The notes: generated by a model from the letters alone, not told the origin. A stretch of 9,320 bases of DNA from Oscillospiraceae bacterium (GCA_015065205.1 SVQS01000066.1:1-9320), one strand, 5' to 3'. Positions 1-6,764 are shown, numbered from the stretch's first letter. Numbers and translations are program-made.

Positions 1-597
1 ACAGAGAAGCTTGGAAAGTCCCTCGATGCTCTCTTTTGTCATCACCGCACCCGTGGGATTGTTAGGTGAGTTGACAATAATAGCACGTGTTTTGGGAGTA
101 ATCGCTGCCTTGATAGCATCAAGATCAGGTTGAAAAGTCTTGGTGTCACACAAAACGGGAACGGCAACCGCGCCGTTGCGTTCAACAAACACACGGTATT
201 CCGGGAAGAACGGTGCGAGCAGGATGACCTCGTCCCCTGCTTCGGTAAGAGCGGAAAGAGAAATAGTCAAGGATGCAGCCGCACCGACAGTGAGGTAAAT
301 CAGGTCGGGATTGACAGTTGCTTTATGTGTATTGGCAATGTAATCTGCAATCGCGCGGCGAACACCTGCATCACCTTGTGCACTGGTATAGCCGTGCAAA
401 GAAACCGCATCCTTTTCTTGCAAAAGGCGCGTTAAGGTCTCGTTGACAATTGCTGGAGACGGTACACTGGGGTTACCGATACTGAAATCAAAAACGTTCT
501 CAGCGCCGATCTCTGCCTTTCTCTTTTTGCCGTATTCAAACAATTCTCTAATGACCGAGCGGCACGCGCCAAGTCCCCTCATTTTTTCGTTTACCAT
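1..597 (-). CDS. PLP-dependent class I/II aminotransferase, N-terminal 199 residues (partial, runs off window)
   Basis: The frame is open from an ATG at 597 to the window edge; the C-terminal half is outside. Visible fold-type I aminotransferase features are FSIGNPSVPSP at residues 38-48 (substrate/PLP entry loop), GYTSAQGDAGVRRAIADY at 69-86, the cofactor phosphate-binding turn GAAASL at 105-110, and the hallmark NSPNNPTG at 176-183, whose Asn180 contacts the PLP ring. The Schiff-base lysine and C-terminal arginine lie beyond the window, so the substrate (aspartate, aromatic or other amino acid) cannot be decided. The N-terminus, MVNEKMRGLG then SVIRELFEYGKKR, is typical of Clostridia enzymes annotated simply as pyridoxal phosphate-dependent aminotransferase. 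The start is supported by GAGG five bases upstream. The gene has a perfect promoter at 642-670 and lies downstream of the aromatic micro-ORF and its terminator, which hints at an aromatic amino acid link by inference only. Confidence 0.92.
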   Translation of the reverse strand, partial: MVNEKMRGLGACRSVIRELFEYGKKRKAEIGAENVFDFSIGNPSVPSPAIVNETLTRLLQEKDAVSLHGYTSAQGDAGVRRAIADYIANTHKATVNPDLIYLTVGAAASLTISLSALTEAGDEVILLAPFFPEYRVFVERNGAVAVPVLCDTKTFQPDLDAIKAAITPKTRAIIVNSPNNPTGAVMTKESIEGLSKLLC

Positions 598-641
598 AAT
601 TTCCTCGTTTGGTTTAGAATATTTAAAATATAGTTAGTTAT

Positions 642-670
642 ATTATACACGTGTGTGAACAAGATGTCAA
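642..670 (-). promoter_or_regulatory. Perfect sigma-A promoter of the aminotransferase
   Basis: On the minus strand TTGACA (665-670) and TATAAT (642-647) are separated by exactly 17 bases, matching the housekeeping consensus at all twelve positions. The spacer contains the 8-bp palindrome ACACGTGT (647-654). The -35 hexamer lies inside the 9-mer TGACATCTT, which is the inverse of a motif repeated twice just upstream (see 661-721). Transcription would begin near 635, leaving a leader of roughly 40 bases with no obvious structure. Confidence 0.88.
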
Positions 671-695
671 GTGGCTTGACGGAAAATGACATCTT
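661..695. repeat. Inverted repeat AAGATGTCA / TGACATCTT overlapping the -35 box
   Basis: AAGATGTCA at 661-669 is the exact inverse of TGACATCTT at 687-695, and again of the second tandem copy at 709-717. The 9-bp arms enclose 17 bases. The left arm supplies the TTGACA of the aminotransferase promoter, so the promoter and the repeat block share sequence. Confidence 0.75.
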
Positions 696-721
696 CATTG
701 ACGGAAAATGACATCTTCATT
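676..721. repeat. Perfect 22-bp tandem duplication upstream of the aminotransferase promoter
   Basis: A 22-base unit starting TTGACGGAAAATGACATC occurs twice back to back with no mismatch (676-697 and 698-719) plus two bases of a third copy. It lies between the leader terminator (730-777) and the aminotransferase promoter. Short tandem blocks of this kind occur at IS21-family transposon termini and in multi-site operators. No transposase gene is present, so neither reading is proven. Confidence 0.8.
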
Positions 722-729
722 ATAAAAAT

Positions 730-777
730 AAAAAAATCCGCTCTCTCCATTATGCCCAAAAGCATAGCAGATGCGGA
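730..777 (-). terminator. Rho-independent terminator after the micro-ORF (candidate attenuator)
   Basis: On the minus strand TCCGC (773-777) pairs with GCGGA (737-741) and TATGC (762-766) with GCATA (751-755), with a shorter TCT/AGA pairing possible between them and a 6-base loop. Seven T residues follow (730-736). The stem is interrupted by an internal loop but has the usual G+C base and U-tract. It ends the short transcript from the 916-944 promoter before the aminotransferase gene. Confidence 0.75.
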
Positions 778-819
778 CTGTCCGTATTTTTGTTTTCGAA
801 AAATTTGACTATTTTTCGA
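774..819 (-). promoter_or_regulatory. Two extra RNA hairpins between micro-ORF and terminator
   Basis: The minus-strand RNA can form a perfect 9-bp stem from 811-819 with 796-804. Its 6-base loop covers most of the micro-ORF stop codon, so a terminating ribosome would melt it. Directly after comes the perfect 11-base palindrome CGGACAGTCCG (774-784), whose 3' half is the beginning of the terminator's first arm. Overlapping mutually exclusive pairings are what an attenuator needs, but the alternative stem here is short. Confidence 0.4.
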
Positions 820-883
820 TCTTCACAAAAGACGGGCAGCCCATGTTAAACATATAAAAGTAATAAAATCTGCTTGCAAACAT
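809..883 (-). CDS. 24-residue Phe/Tyr-rich micro-ORF, candidate attenuator leader peptide
   Basis: The ATG at 883 follows a full AGGAGG (891-896) by seven bases and a perfect promoter, so translation is very likely despite the tiny size. The peptide begins MFASRFYYFYMF and ends FVKIEK. Five Phe and three Tyr occur in 24 residues, with six aromatic residues among residues 6-12 (codons TTT TAT TAC TTT TAT ATG TTT). A rho-independent terminator follows 32 bases after the stop, then an aminotransferase gene. This arrangement is classical for a Phe/Tyr leader peptide controlling transcription attenuation (as in pheA or pheST leaders). It could instead be a small hydrophobic membrane peptide or type I toxin-like peptide. 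I do not recognise the sequence as a known family. Confidence 0.6.
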   Translation of the reverse strand: MFASRFYYFYMFNMGCPSFVKIEK

Positions 884-915
884 GATATGTCCTCCTTTGT
901 GATTTATTGTGTCAC

Positions 916-944
916 ATTATACGCCTGTTTTTTGCATTTGTCAA
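916..944 (-). promoter_or_regulatory. Perfect sigma-A promoter of the micro-ORF transcript
   Basis: On the minus strand TTGACA (939-944) and TATAAT (916-921) are 17 bases apart, a twelve-of-twelve consensus match. The -10 box is followed at once by a dyad, TGTGA / TCACA (898-902 and 912-916, nine bases between), which covers the likely start site and could be an operator or a 5' hairpin. A promoter this strong for a transcript of only about 180 bases argues that the RNA or peptide is functional. Confidence 0.88.
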
Positions 945-996
945 TAGTTTTTTAAAATTTTTATTTGTTTTTTTCAAAAAAAAGCATCATAAAAGC

Positions 997-1017
997 AAAA
1001 AGCCCCCAAAGGAGCTT
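997..1017 (-). terminator. Rho-independent terminator of the amino acid ABC operon
   Basis: On the minus strand AAGCTCC (1011-1017) pairs with GGGGCTT (1000-1006) around a TTTG loop (7 bp including one G-T pair), followed by TTTTT, GC and TTTT. It lies about 20 bases after the ATPase stop codon at 1037. Confidence 0.8.
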
Positions 1018-1036
1018 CTCGCTGTATTCAATATAA

Positions 1037-1834
1037 TTAAATCGCCTTTCCGCTATTGAGGAACTGCTTTAGATGCTCGTTTTCGGGATTGTCAAAGACC
1101 TCCGTGGGAGTGCCCTGTGCCTCAATAATACCGTCGCGCATATAAATGACGCGGTCGGAAACGCTCTTGGCAAATTCCATTTCGTGGGTGACGATAACCA
1201 TCGTTTTGCCCGTCTTTTTCAAATCCTTGATAACACGCAAAACCTCAACCGTGAGCTCGGGGTCAAGTGCCGAAGTCGGTTCGTCAAAGCAGAGAATATC
1301 GGGTTCCAGTGCCAATGCACGTGCAATGGCAACGCGCTGCTGCTGACCGCCCGAAAGCTGGAAGGGATACGCCTCTAGCTTGTTGGAAAGCCCTACCATA
1401 TCCAAAAGTCCTTCCGCCTTTCGGCGAACGCGGTTCAACTCCTCTCCCTTCTCATGAGTGGAGATGGTCTTATTTTTGATTCCCTCCTTGATTTTAAGCT
1501 TAGGAGCAAGCATAATGTTATCAAGAACCGTATATTGCGGGAATAGGTTAAAGGATTGAAAAACAAGGCCAAAGTGCAACCGAAGATCGCGAATATTCGC
1601 TTCGGTATATTCGTTTTTCTTTTCGGAATTGAAAACATTTTCGCCGTCTACCACGATTTTTCCGTCATCGGGAACTTCCAGATAATTTAGGCAACGCAAC
1701 AGAGTCGTTTTTCCACTTCCGGATGAGCCGATGATTGCAAGAACCTCGCCTTTATTCAATTCAAAGCTAATTCCCTTAAGAACTTCATTTTTTCCAAAGC
1801 TCTTTTTAATGTTTTGAACTTCAAGCAATGCCAT
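1037..1834 (-). CDS. Polar amino acid ABC transporter, ATP-binding subunit (GlnQ/HisP type)
   Basis: This cytoplasmic ATPase powers the importer encoded by the two genes upstream. All nucleotide-binding motifs are intact: Walker A GSSGSGKT at residues 36-43, Q-loop Gln93 in FQSFNLFPQ, signature LSGGQ at 160-164, Walker B ILCFDE at 180-185 with catalytic Glu185, and switch His217 in VTHEM. FNLFPQYTVLDN and FDEPTSALDPE are typical of the polar amino acid (PAAT/HAAT) group. At 265 residues it is somewhat longer than the usual 240-250, because of a charged, lysine-rich insertion around residues 112-140 in the helical domain. The start is fixed by GGAGGAG overlapping the permease stop (TAAGGAGGAG), a 12-base gap consistent with tight co-translation. 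It is the last gene of the operon, followed by a terminator. Confidence 0.96.
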   Translation of the reverse strand: MALLEVQNIKKSFGKNEVLKGISFELNKGEVLAIIGSSGSGKTTLLRCLNYLEVPDDGKIVVDGENVFNSEKKNEYTEANIRDLRLHFGLVFQSFNLFPQYTVLDNIMLAPKLKIKEGIKNKTISTHEKGEELNRVRRKAEGLLDMVGLSNKLEAYPFQLSGGQQQRVAIARALALEPDILCFDEPTSALDPELTVEVLRVIKDLKKTGKTMVIVTHEMEFAKSVSDRVIYMRDGIIEAQGTPTEVFDNPENEHLKQFLNSGKAI

Positions 1835-1846
1835 ATCTGCTCCTCC

Positions 1847-2491
1847 TTACACTCTGTAATAGTTGAGTTTCTTTTCGCAATATCCGAAAAGAAGCGAAAG
1901 AAGGCCAACAAAAATTAAATAGAATACCGCAGTATAAAAAAGCGGCCACATCAATCCGTACGCTGCATAGTTTTGTGCCGACTGAATGATTTCAACAATC
2001 ATAATAACTCTTGCAAGCGCCGTATCTTTAACAAGCGTAATAATTTCGTTTGACATAGGAGGTAAAATGCGTTTTACGACCTGCATTAGAATGACCTTGA
2101 AAAAGATTTGTGATTTGGTCATGCCAAGCACCTGTCCGGCCTCGTACTGCCCTTTTGAAATGCTTTCAATGCCGCCTCTGTAAATTTCGGAAAAATAGCA
2201 CGCATAATTGATAACAAATGCAGCTATGACAGATCCAAAACGTGAAAAAAGAGGAGTACCGAGAACAAATCCCGGAACGTAAAAAACAATGATAACCTGA
2301 AGCATCAGCGGTACGCCGCGAATGATCCATACAAATATTTTCGTTATGTAAGCAAGCGGCTTGAACTTGGACATAGAGCCAAAAGAAATGACCAAACCCA
2401 AAGGAAGCGCTAACACAAGTGTTAGCGCAAAAATCAGGCAGGTCTGTTCAAGTCCGTCAAGCAAGCTTAACGTAACTTCCCAAAAACCCAT
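1847..2491 (-). CDS. Polar amino acid ABC transporter, permease subunit (HisM/GlnP type)
   Basis: This integral membrane subunit of 214 residues has the usual length for the family. Hydrophobic spans are visible near residues 16-38, 52-74, 86-104, about 150-170 (weak) and 183-205. RGVPLMLQ at 58-65 corresponds to the family's RGTPLLVQ. YRGGIESISKGQYEAGQVLGM starting at 104 is the EAA loop that docks on the ATPase, with E118-A-G in place of EAA. Only one permease gene is present, so the channel is expected to be a homodimer. It lies 47 bases after the binding-protein gene, with a modest AAAGGA upstream, and 12 bases before the ATPase gene. Confidence 0.95.
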   Translation of the reverse strand: MGFWEVTLSLLDGLEQTCLIFALTLVLALPLGLVISFGSMSKFKPLAYITKIFVWIIRGVPLMLQVIIVFYVPGFVLGTPLFSRFGSVIAAFVINYACYFSEIYRGGIESISKGQYEAGQVLGMTKSQIFFKVILMQVVKRILPPMSNEIITLVKDTALARVIMIVEIIQSAQNYAAYGLMWPLFYTAVFYLIFVGLLSLLFGYCEKKLNYYRV

Positions 2492-2538
2492 ATTTTTAAT
2501 CCTTTGTCACGTGTTTTGAAAATAAGATCAACACTTAA

Positions 2539-3339
2539 TTAGTCAATCTTCTCGGTGATTTTGAGAACGTTCTCAAAGCCATACTTCTTTGCAAGGTTCA
2601 TAAGAGTTCCGTTTTCCTCAAGTTGCTTAATTGCATCGTTAACCTTGGCAGTAAGATCGCTGCCCTTCTTGAAACCGATTGCATAAATTTCAGACTCAAG
2701 TTCGATTGCCTCAACAATTGCGAGATCAGCATAGTCGCCCTTGCCACAAATATTTTGAGCGAGAAGGATATCTACTACGATGAAATCTACAGCGCCGGAC
2801 TTAACTTCAGTAAATGCATTTATTTGCGCGGTTGCTTTTACAACCTTATCTTCATCGGTTACGCTCTTTGCATAGGATTCACCTGCGCTTCCGCCTTCAA
2901 CACATGCCTTCTTACCTGCAAGAGAGGCTTCATCAACATAGTTTGCAAGATTGCTCTGTTTTACAACGATGCATTGTTGATTAAGCATATAACCGTAGGA
3001 AAAATCAACAAGTTCACTTCTTTTAATACCGTTATCACTGGAGTTTGCAGTAAAACCGTTCCAAATGCAGTCAATAGCGCCGGAATTCAATTCGCTGTAC
3101 TTTTGTTCCCAAATAATTTCTTGGAATTCCACCTTCATACCGAGGATTTTGCCGACTTCCATTGCGAATTCAGATTCAAAGCCGGTCCAGTTACCGTCTG
3201 CATCTTTTTCGTTCATTTTTTCAAAGATGGTTACGCCGCAAACGAGGGTGTCCTCCTCTGGCTTTTGGCAGGATGCGAATGCTGCGATGCAACCAAGCAT
3301 CATAATAAGTGCGAGTGTGAGAGAAATGATTTTTTTCAT
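2539..3339 (-). CDS. Amino acid ABC transporter substrate-binding lipoprotein (SBP_bac_3 family)
   Basis: This extracellular lipid-anchored receptor of 266 residues delivers an amino acid to the permease. The N-terminus MKKIISLTLALIMMLG is a signal sequence. The lipobox is best placed at FASC, with Cys24 as the lipidated residue and an acidic QKPEED linker after it; Cys17 (MLGC) is a weaker alternative. Family 3 binding-protein landmarks follow: GFESEFAMEVGKILG (54-68), the ELNSGAIDCIWNGFT segment (83-97), RSELVDFSYGY (107-117), and a C-terminal helix near KVNDAIKQLEENGTLMNLAKKYG. The ligand (Gln, Arg, His, cystine or similar) cannot be fixed from motifs alone. The start is supported by AAGGAG nine bases upstream. 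It is the first gene of the operon, about 50 bases behind its promoter, with no room for a riboswitch. Confidence 0.94.
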   Translation of the reverse strand: MKKIISLTLALIMMLGCIAAFASCQKPEEDTLVCGVTIFEKMNEKDADGNWTGFESEFAMEVGKILGMKVEFQEIIWEQKYSELNSGAIDCIWNGFTANSSDNGIKRSELVDFSYGYMLNQQCIVVKQSNLANYVDEASLAGKKACVEGGSAGESYAKSVTDEDKVVKATAQINAFTEVKSGAVDFIVVDILLAQNICGKGDYADLAIVEAIELESEIYAIGFKKGSDLTAKVNDAIKQLEENGTLMNLAKKYGFENVLKITEKID

Positions 3340-3389
3340 AATAGAAATCTCCTTAGTGGATTTTTTGGCGCACGTTTTAGTGCTTTACC

Positions 3390-3418
3390 ATTTTACCACG
3401 CTAAAGTATTTTTGTCAA
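3390..3418 (-). promoter_or_regulatory. Sigma-A promoter of the amino acid ABC operon
   Basis: On the minus strand TTGACA (3413-3418) and TAAAAT (3390-3395) are spaced by 17 bases. The -10 region carries a tandem TTTACCA (3384-3390 and 3392-3398, plus-strand reading) enclosed by the dyad TTTAG / CTAAA (3376-3380 and 3401-3405), centred on the -10 box. A repressor bound there would block the promoter. The regulator is unknown. Confidence 0.82.
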
Positions 3419-3462
3419 TAGGTTTTTCAAAACTTTTTTCTATTTTTTTCATTTTTTCTCCC

Positions 3463-3502
3463 AAAAAGCGGGAGAAAACGAGTCAAAACACGTCTCTCCC
3501 GC
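3463..3502 (-). terminator. Rho-independent terminator after uvrA
   Basis: On the minus strand GCGGGAGA (3495-3502) pairs perfectly with TCTCCCGC (3468-3475), with a further GACG/CGTT inner pairing, and five T residues follow (3463-3467). It begins 11 bases after the uvrA stop. The plus-strand reading also ends in a T-run (3504-3508), but no plus-strand gene needs it. Confidence 0.88.
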
Positions 3503-3513
3503 CCTTTTTGCGG

Positions 3514-6336
3514 TTATTTGAAATACTTTTTAAGATACTTTCCCGTGTGAGAAGTCTCAACCCGGGCAATTTCTTCGGGTGTCCCCGTAGCGATTACGGT
3601 TCCGCCGCCGTCTCCCCCCTCGGGACCGAGGTCAATAATGTGGTCGGCACATTTGATTACATCGAGGTTATGCTCAATGACGATAACGGTGTTGCCCGCA
3701 TCGCAAAGACGTTGAAGAACCTCGAGCAGCTTGGCAACGTCGGCAGTGTGCAAGCCTGTGGTGGGCTCGTCCAAAATATAAACGGTTCTGCCCGTGGCAC
3801 GCTTGGAAAGCTCGGTTGCCAGCTTAACACGCTGTGCTTCACCGCCTGAAATAGTAGTTGCGGGCTGACCGATTTTGATATATCCAAGACCAACATCATA
3901 AAGCGTTTGGAGCTTGCGGCTGATAGCAGGAATACCGTCAAAGAAACGTACGCCCTCCTCTACCGTCATATCAAGGATCTCAAAAATGTTCTTTCCTTTA
4001 TATTGCACCTCAAGAGTGTCGCGATTGTATCGTTTGCCTTTACAAACATCGCAGGTAACATAAACATCTGGCAGGAAGTGCATTTCTATCTTTTTCACGC
4101 CGTCGCCCTCGCAGGCTTCGCAACGTCCGCCTTTGACGTTAAAAGAGAAACGTCCGGGACCGTATCCGCGTGCCTTTGCATCCTTGGTTTGGGCAAAGAG
4201 CGAACGAATGTCGGTGAAAAGCCCCGTATAAGTTGCGGGGTTGGAACTTGGCATACGCCCGATGGGGCTTTGGTCGATGCAAATGACTTTATCAAGGTGT
4301 TCAAGTCCGGTAATTTCGTCGTGCTTACCGGGATAGGTGATGGCGCGGTTAAGTTTATCGGCAAGAACGGGATGCAAAATGCCGTTGATAAGCGAGGATT
4401 TTCCCGAGCCGGAAACGCCCGTAACGCAAACGAATTTGCCAAGCGGAATATCAACGTTGATATTCTTCAAATTGTTGTGGCGTGCGCCCTTGATGTGCAG
4501 GAACGCACCGTTGCCCTCACGTCGGTATTTAGGGATTTCGATGGTCTTTTTCCCTGCCAAATACGCACCCGTGATGGATTTTTCGTCCTTCATGATCTCC
4601 TCGGGAGTACCTGCGGCAACCACTTCGCCACCGTGAATTCCCGCACCGGGACCGATGTCAAGAATGTAATCGGCACTCTCCATAGTCTCCTCATCGTGCT
4701 CGACTACGATGACCGTGTTACCAAGATCGCGCAGGCGTTTGAGGGTTGCAATCAGCTTGGAATTGTCGCGCTGATGCAGACCGATACTGGGCTCGTCGAG
4801 AATGTAAAGAACACCGACAAGCGCCGATCCGATTTGCGTAGCAAGGCGAATTCTTTGCGCCTCACCGCCCGAAAGGGTTCCCGCTTTGCGGGAAAGGGTG
4901 AGATAATTGAGCCCTACACTGACCAAAAAGCCAAGACGTGAGCGAATTTCCTTGAGAATTTCTCCTGCAATTTGTGCCTCGGTTTCGCTGAGTTGCAGAG
5001 CGTTGACAAAGTCAAGTGCATCAACGATGGAAAGCGAGCAAAGCTCATGGATATTCTTCCCTCCTACTGTAACAGAAAGCGAAGTTGCAGAAAGACGCTG
5101 ACCGTGGCAATCGGGACAGGGAGCCTCTTCGATAAACTGCGCGTAATATTCATTGCCGTACATTTTCATACGGTTTTCAATCATGGGAACAATACCCTCG
5201 AATTTGACGAGCTGATGGTGGTCTTCTTTACCAAACCAGCGGTGAACCTCGTATTTTTCTTCGCCTGTACCGTAAAGAAGCTTTTGGTACTGGTCCTCGG
5301 TAAAGTTTTCGATCGGAGTATCCATATCGAAGCCAAATCTCTTACCTACGGCGGCAAAGAGAGGCCCGTTCCAACTTTCTTCTTCCAAGGTCTTAAAGCC
5401 GTTTACGGCGATCGCACCTTGCGAAAGCGAGATTTTTTTGTTAGGAATAATGCGATTGACCGCGATGGTCTGCATCTCACCAAGTCCCGCGCAATGCGCG
5501 CACGCGCCTGTGGGATTATTAAAGGAAAACATACGGGGCTCAAGCTCGCCAAAAGAGATACCGTGCTCCTCACAGGCGTAGTTTTGGGAGAATTCAAGCT
5601 CGCGGGGCTCTCCCTCACGCGGTACTGTGACAATAGTAACGTGTCCGTCTGCCGCACCAAGAGCGTTTTCGACAGAGTCGGAAAGGCGAGATGCAATTCC
5701 TTCGCGCATGACAAGGCGGTCGACAACGATGTCAATGGTATGCTTTTTGTTTTTATCGAGCTTGATCTCCTCAGAGAGGTCATACATATTTCCATTGACG
5801 CGCACACGGACATACCCGCGCTTGCGTGCATCGGCAAACACCTTTTCGTGCATACCCTTTTGTGCTCTAACAACGGGCGCCAGCACCATAAAGCGTTCCC
5901 CTTCGGGGAACGTCAGGATACGGTCGATGATTTGATCTACCGTTTGCTGACGGATCTCCTTGCCGCAGATCGGGCAATGCGGAACACCTATGCGAGCGTA
6001 AAGCAAACGCAGGTAGTCGTAAATTTCGGTGACTGTTCCCACCGTAGAGCGCGGATTGCGCGAGGTAGTCTTTTGGTCGATGGAAATAGCAGGCGAAAGC
6101 CCCTCGATGGAATCGATATCGGGTTTATCGAGTTGCCCCAAGAACATACGCGCATAGGAGGAAAGCGACTCGACAAAGCGTCGGTGTCCCTCGGCGTAAA
6201 TGGTATCGAAGGCAAGCGAGGATTTACCCGAGCCCGAAAGCCCCGTAACGACAACGAGTTGGTCGCGAGGAATTTCGACATCTATATTTTTCAGATTATG
6301 CACCCGCACACCGCGGATGGTGATTTGATTGGGCAT
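3514..6336 (-). CDS. uvrA: UvrABC excinuclease subunit A (damage-recognition ATPase)
   Basis: UvrA dimers find bulky DNA lesions and load UvrB in nucleotide excision repair. The 940 residues match the family's usual length. Two ABC modules are complete: Walker A GLSGSGKSS at 32-40 and GVSGSGKSS at 640-648, signatures LSGGEAQR at 488-495 and ISGGEAQR at 829-836, and Walker B loops YILDEPSIGLH at 511-521 and YILDEPTTGLH at 853-863. The C-terminal zinc module has four Cys (739, 742, 762, 765). The first module is C255-x2-H258 ... C279-x2-C282, so one usual Cys is His. Extra Cys pairs occur at 121/124 and 407/410. An in-frame ATG 39 codons upstream (6453) is rejected: it overlaps the preceding gene, lacks a good ribosome binding site and adds residues not seen in UvrA. 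The ATG at 6336 has CAGGAG six bases before it. It is probably co-transcribed from uvrB, as no convincing promoter is visible in between. Confidence 0.98.
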   Translation of the reverse strand: MPNQITIRGVRVHNLKNIDVEIPRDQLVVVTGLSGSGKSSLAFDTIYAEGHRRFVESLSSYARMFLGQLDKPDIDSIEGLSPAISIDQKTTSRNPRSTVGTVTEIYDYLRLLYARIGVPHCPICGKEIRQQTVDQIIDRILTFPEGERFMVLAPVVRAQKGMHEKVFADARKRGYVRVRVNGNMYDLSEEIKLDKNKKHTIDIVVDRLVMREGIASRLSDSVENALGAADGHVTIVTVPREGEPRELEFSQNYACEEHGISFGELEPRMFSFNNPTGACAHCAGLGEMQTIAVNRIIPNKKISLSQGAIAVNGFKTLEEESWNGPLFAAVGKRFGFDMDTPIENFTEDQYQKLLYGTGEEKYEVHRWFGKEDHHQLVKFEGIVPMIENRMKMYGNEYYAQFIEEAPCPDCHGQRLSATSLSVTVGGKNIHELCSLSIVDALDFVNALQLSETEAQIAGEILKEIRSRLGFLVSVGLNYLTLSRKAGTLSGGEAQRIRLATQIGSALVGVLYILDEPSIGLHQRDNSKLIATLKRLRDLGNTVIVVEHDEETMESADYILDIGPGAGIHGGEVVAAGTPEEIMKDEKSITGAYLAGKKTIEIPKYRREGNGAFLHIKGARHNNLKNINVDIPLGKFVCVTGVSGSGKSSLINGILHPVLADKLNRAITYPGKHDEITGLEHLDKVICIDQSPIGRMPSSNPATYTGLFTDIRSLFAQTKDAKARGYGPGRFSFNVKGGRCEACEGDGVKKIEMHFLPDVYVTCDVCKGKRYNRDTLEVQYKGKNIFEILDMTVEEGVRFFDGIPAISRKLQTLYDVGLGYIKIGQPATTISGGEAQRVKLATELSKRATGRTVYILDEPTTGLHTADVAKLLEVLQRLCDAGNTVIVIEHNLDVIKCADHIIDLGPEGGDGGGTVIATGTPEEIARVETSHTGKYLKKYFK

Positions 6337-6389
6337 AAAGATCTCCTGTTTTTTTGGAATTTTGAAGGACGTGGAGTGAATAATGGGAG

Positions 6390-6746
6390 TTATTGAAGAT
6401 TTTCTTTTGCGGTAGTAATTGACTTTACAAGCATTCGTCGGATAATGCCGCATTCTTGCAGGAGAGCTTTTGAAACACCTTCGCTTATTGCATCTGAACC
6501 GGCAAGCATTTCAAGCCAATATTCAGTTTCATTGCATTCTTTCAACGCAATATGGAATTTATTAATAAAATCCGCTTTGCTTGATGCATAGTTTGCTTCA
6601 TGAATATTGGCACCTATGGAAGTCGAACTCTTAACAATTTGATTTACCAGAACCCCTCGCCCCTTTCGGGTATCCACATCGTCGCAAACAGATATCACAT
6701 GCAGTGCAAGGGATTTTGCTCTTGTTCTCAGTTCCGAATCTTTCAT
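6390..6746 (-). CDS. Four-helix bundle protein, 23S rRNA intervening-sequence (S23/IVP) family
   Basis: This small protein of 118 residues carries the family's hallmark core: GRGVLVNQIVKSSTSIGANI (29-48), EANYASSKADFINK (50-63) and IALKECNETEYWLEML (66-81). It is alpha-helical throughout, with no signal peptide or membrane span. Relatives are encoded in hairpin-forming intervening sequences of 23S rRNA genes, occur as lone chromosomal genes, and share a fold with the Avd accessory protein of diversity-generating retroelements. The biochemical function of lone copies is unknown, and binding of structured nucleic acid is inference. The start at 6746 is chosen because AAGGAG lies eight bases upstream. 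A TTG start 13 codons earlier would lie inside a repeat palindrome. The gene sits between uvrB and uvrA, directly behind a 220-bp repeat array, and lacks its own terminator or clear promoter, which looks like an insertion into a repair operon. Confidence 0.85.
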   Translation of the reverse strand: MKDSELRTRAKSLALHVISVCDDVDTRKGRGVLVNQIVKSSTSIGANIHEANYASSKADFINKFHIALKECNETEYWLEMLAGSDAISEGVSKALLQECGIIRRMLVKSITTAKENLQ

Positions 6747-6764
6747 AAACTTTTCTCCTTTTTG

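Noticed and set aside
130..637. Plus-strand small ORFs at 130-435 and 443-637
   Set aside because: They are antisense to the aminotransferase reading frame, which carries clear family motifs. The plus frames show no recognisable protein.
598..1036. T-box or metabolite riboswitch upstream of the aminotransferase
   Set aside because: No T-box core (AGGGTGG-type) or known aptamer consensus is seen. The region is better explained by the micro-ORF, terminator and repeats.
3463..3508. Terminator serving a plus-strand gene
   Set aside because: The hairpin is nearly symmetrical, but no plus-strand gene ends here. It is assigned to uvrA only.
4972..6396. 474-residue open frame on the plus strand, with similar long ones at 3907-4941 and 2623-3849
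   Set aside because: They lie antisense to uvrA or to the binding-protein gene, have no good ribosome binding site, no recognisable domain and biased composition. They are mirror frames of strongly coding sequence.
6337..6453. 39-codon N-terminal extension of UvrA from an ATG at 6453
   Set aside because: It would overlap the four-helix gene, includes residues foreign to UvrA, and lacks a ribosome binding site, while the ATG at 6336 has a good one.
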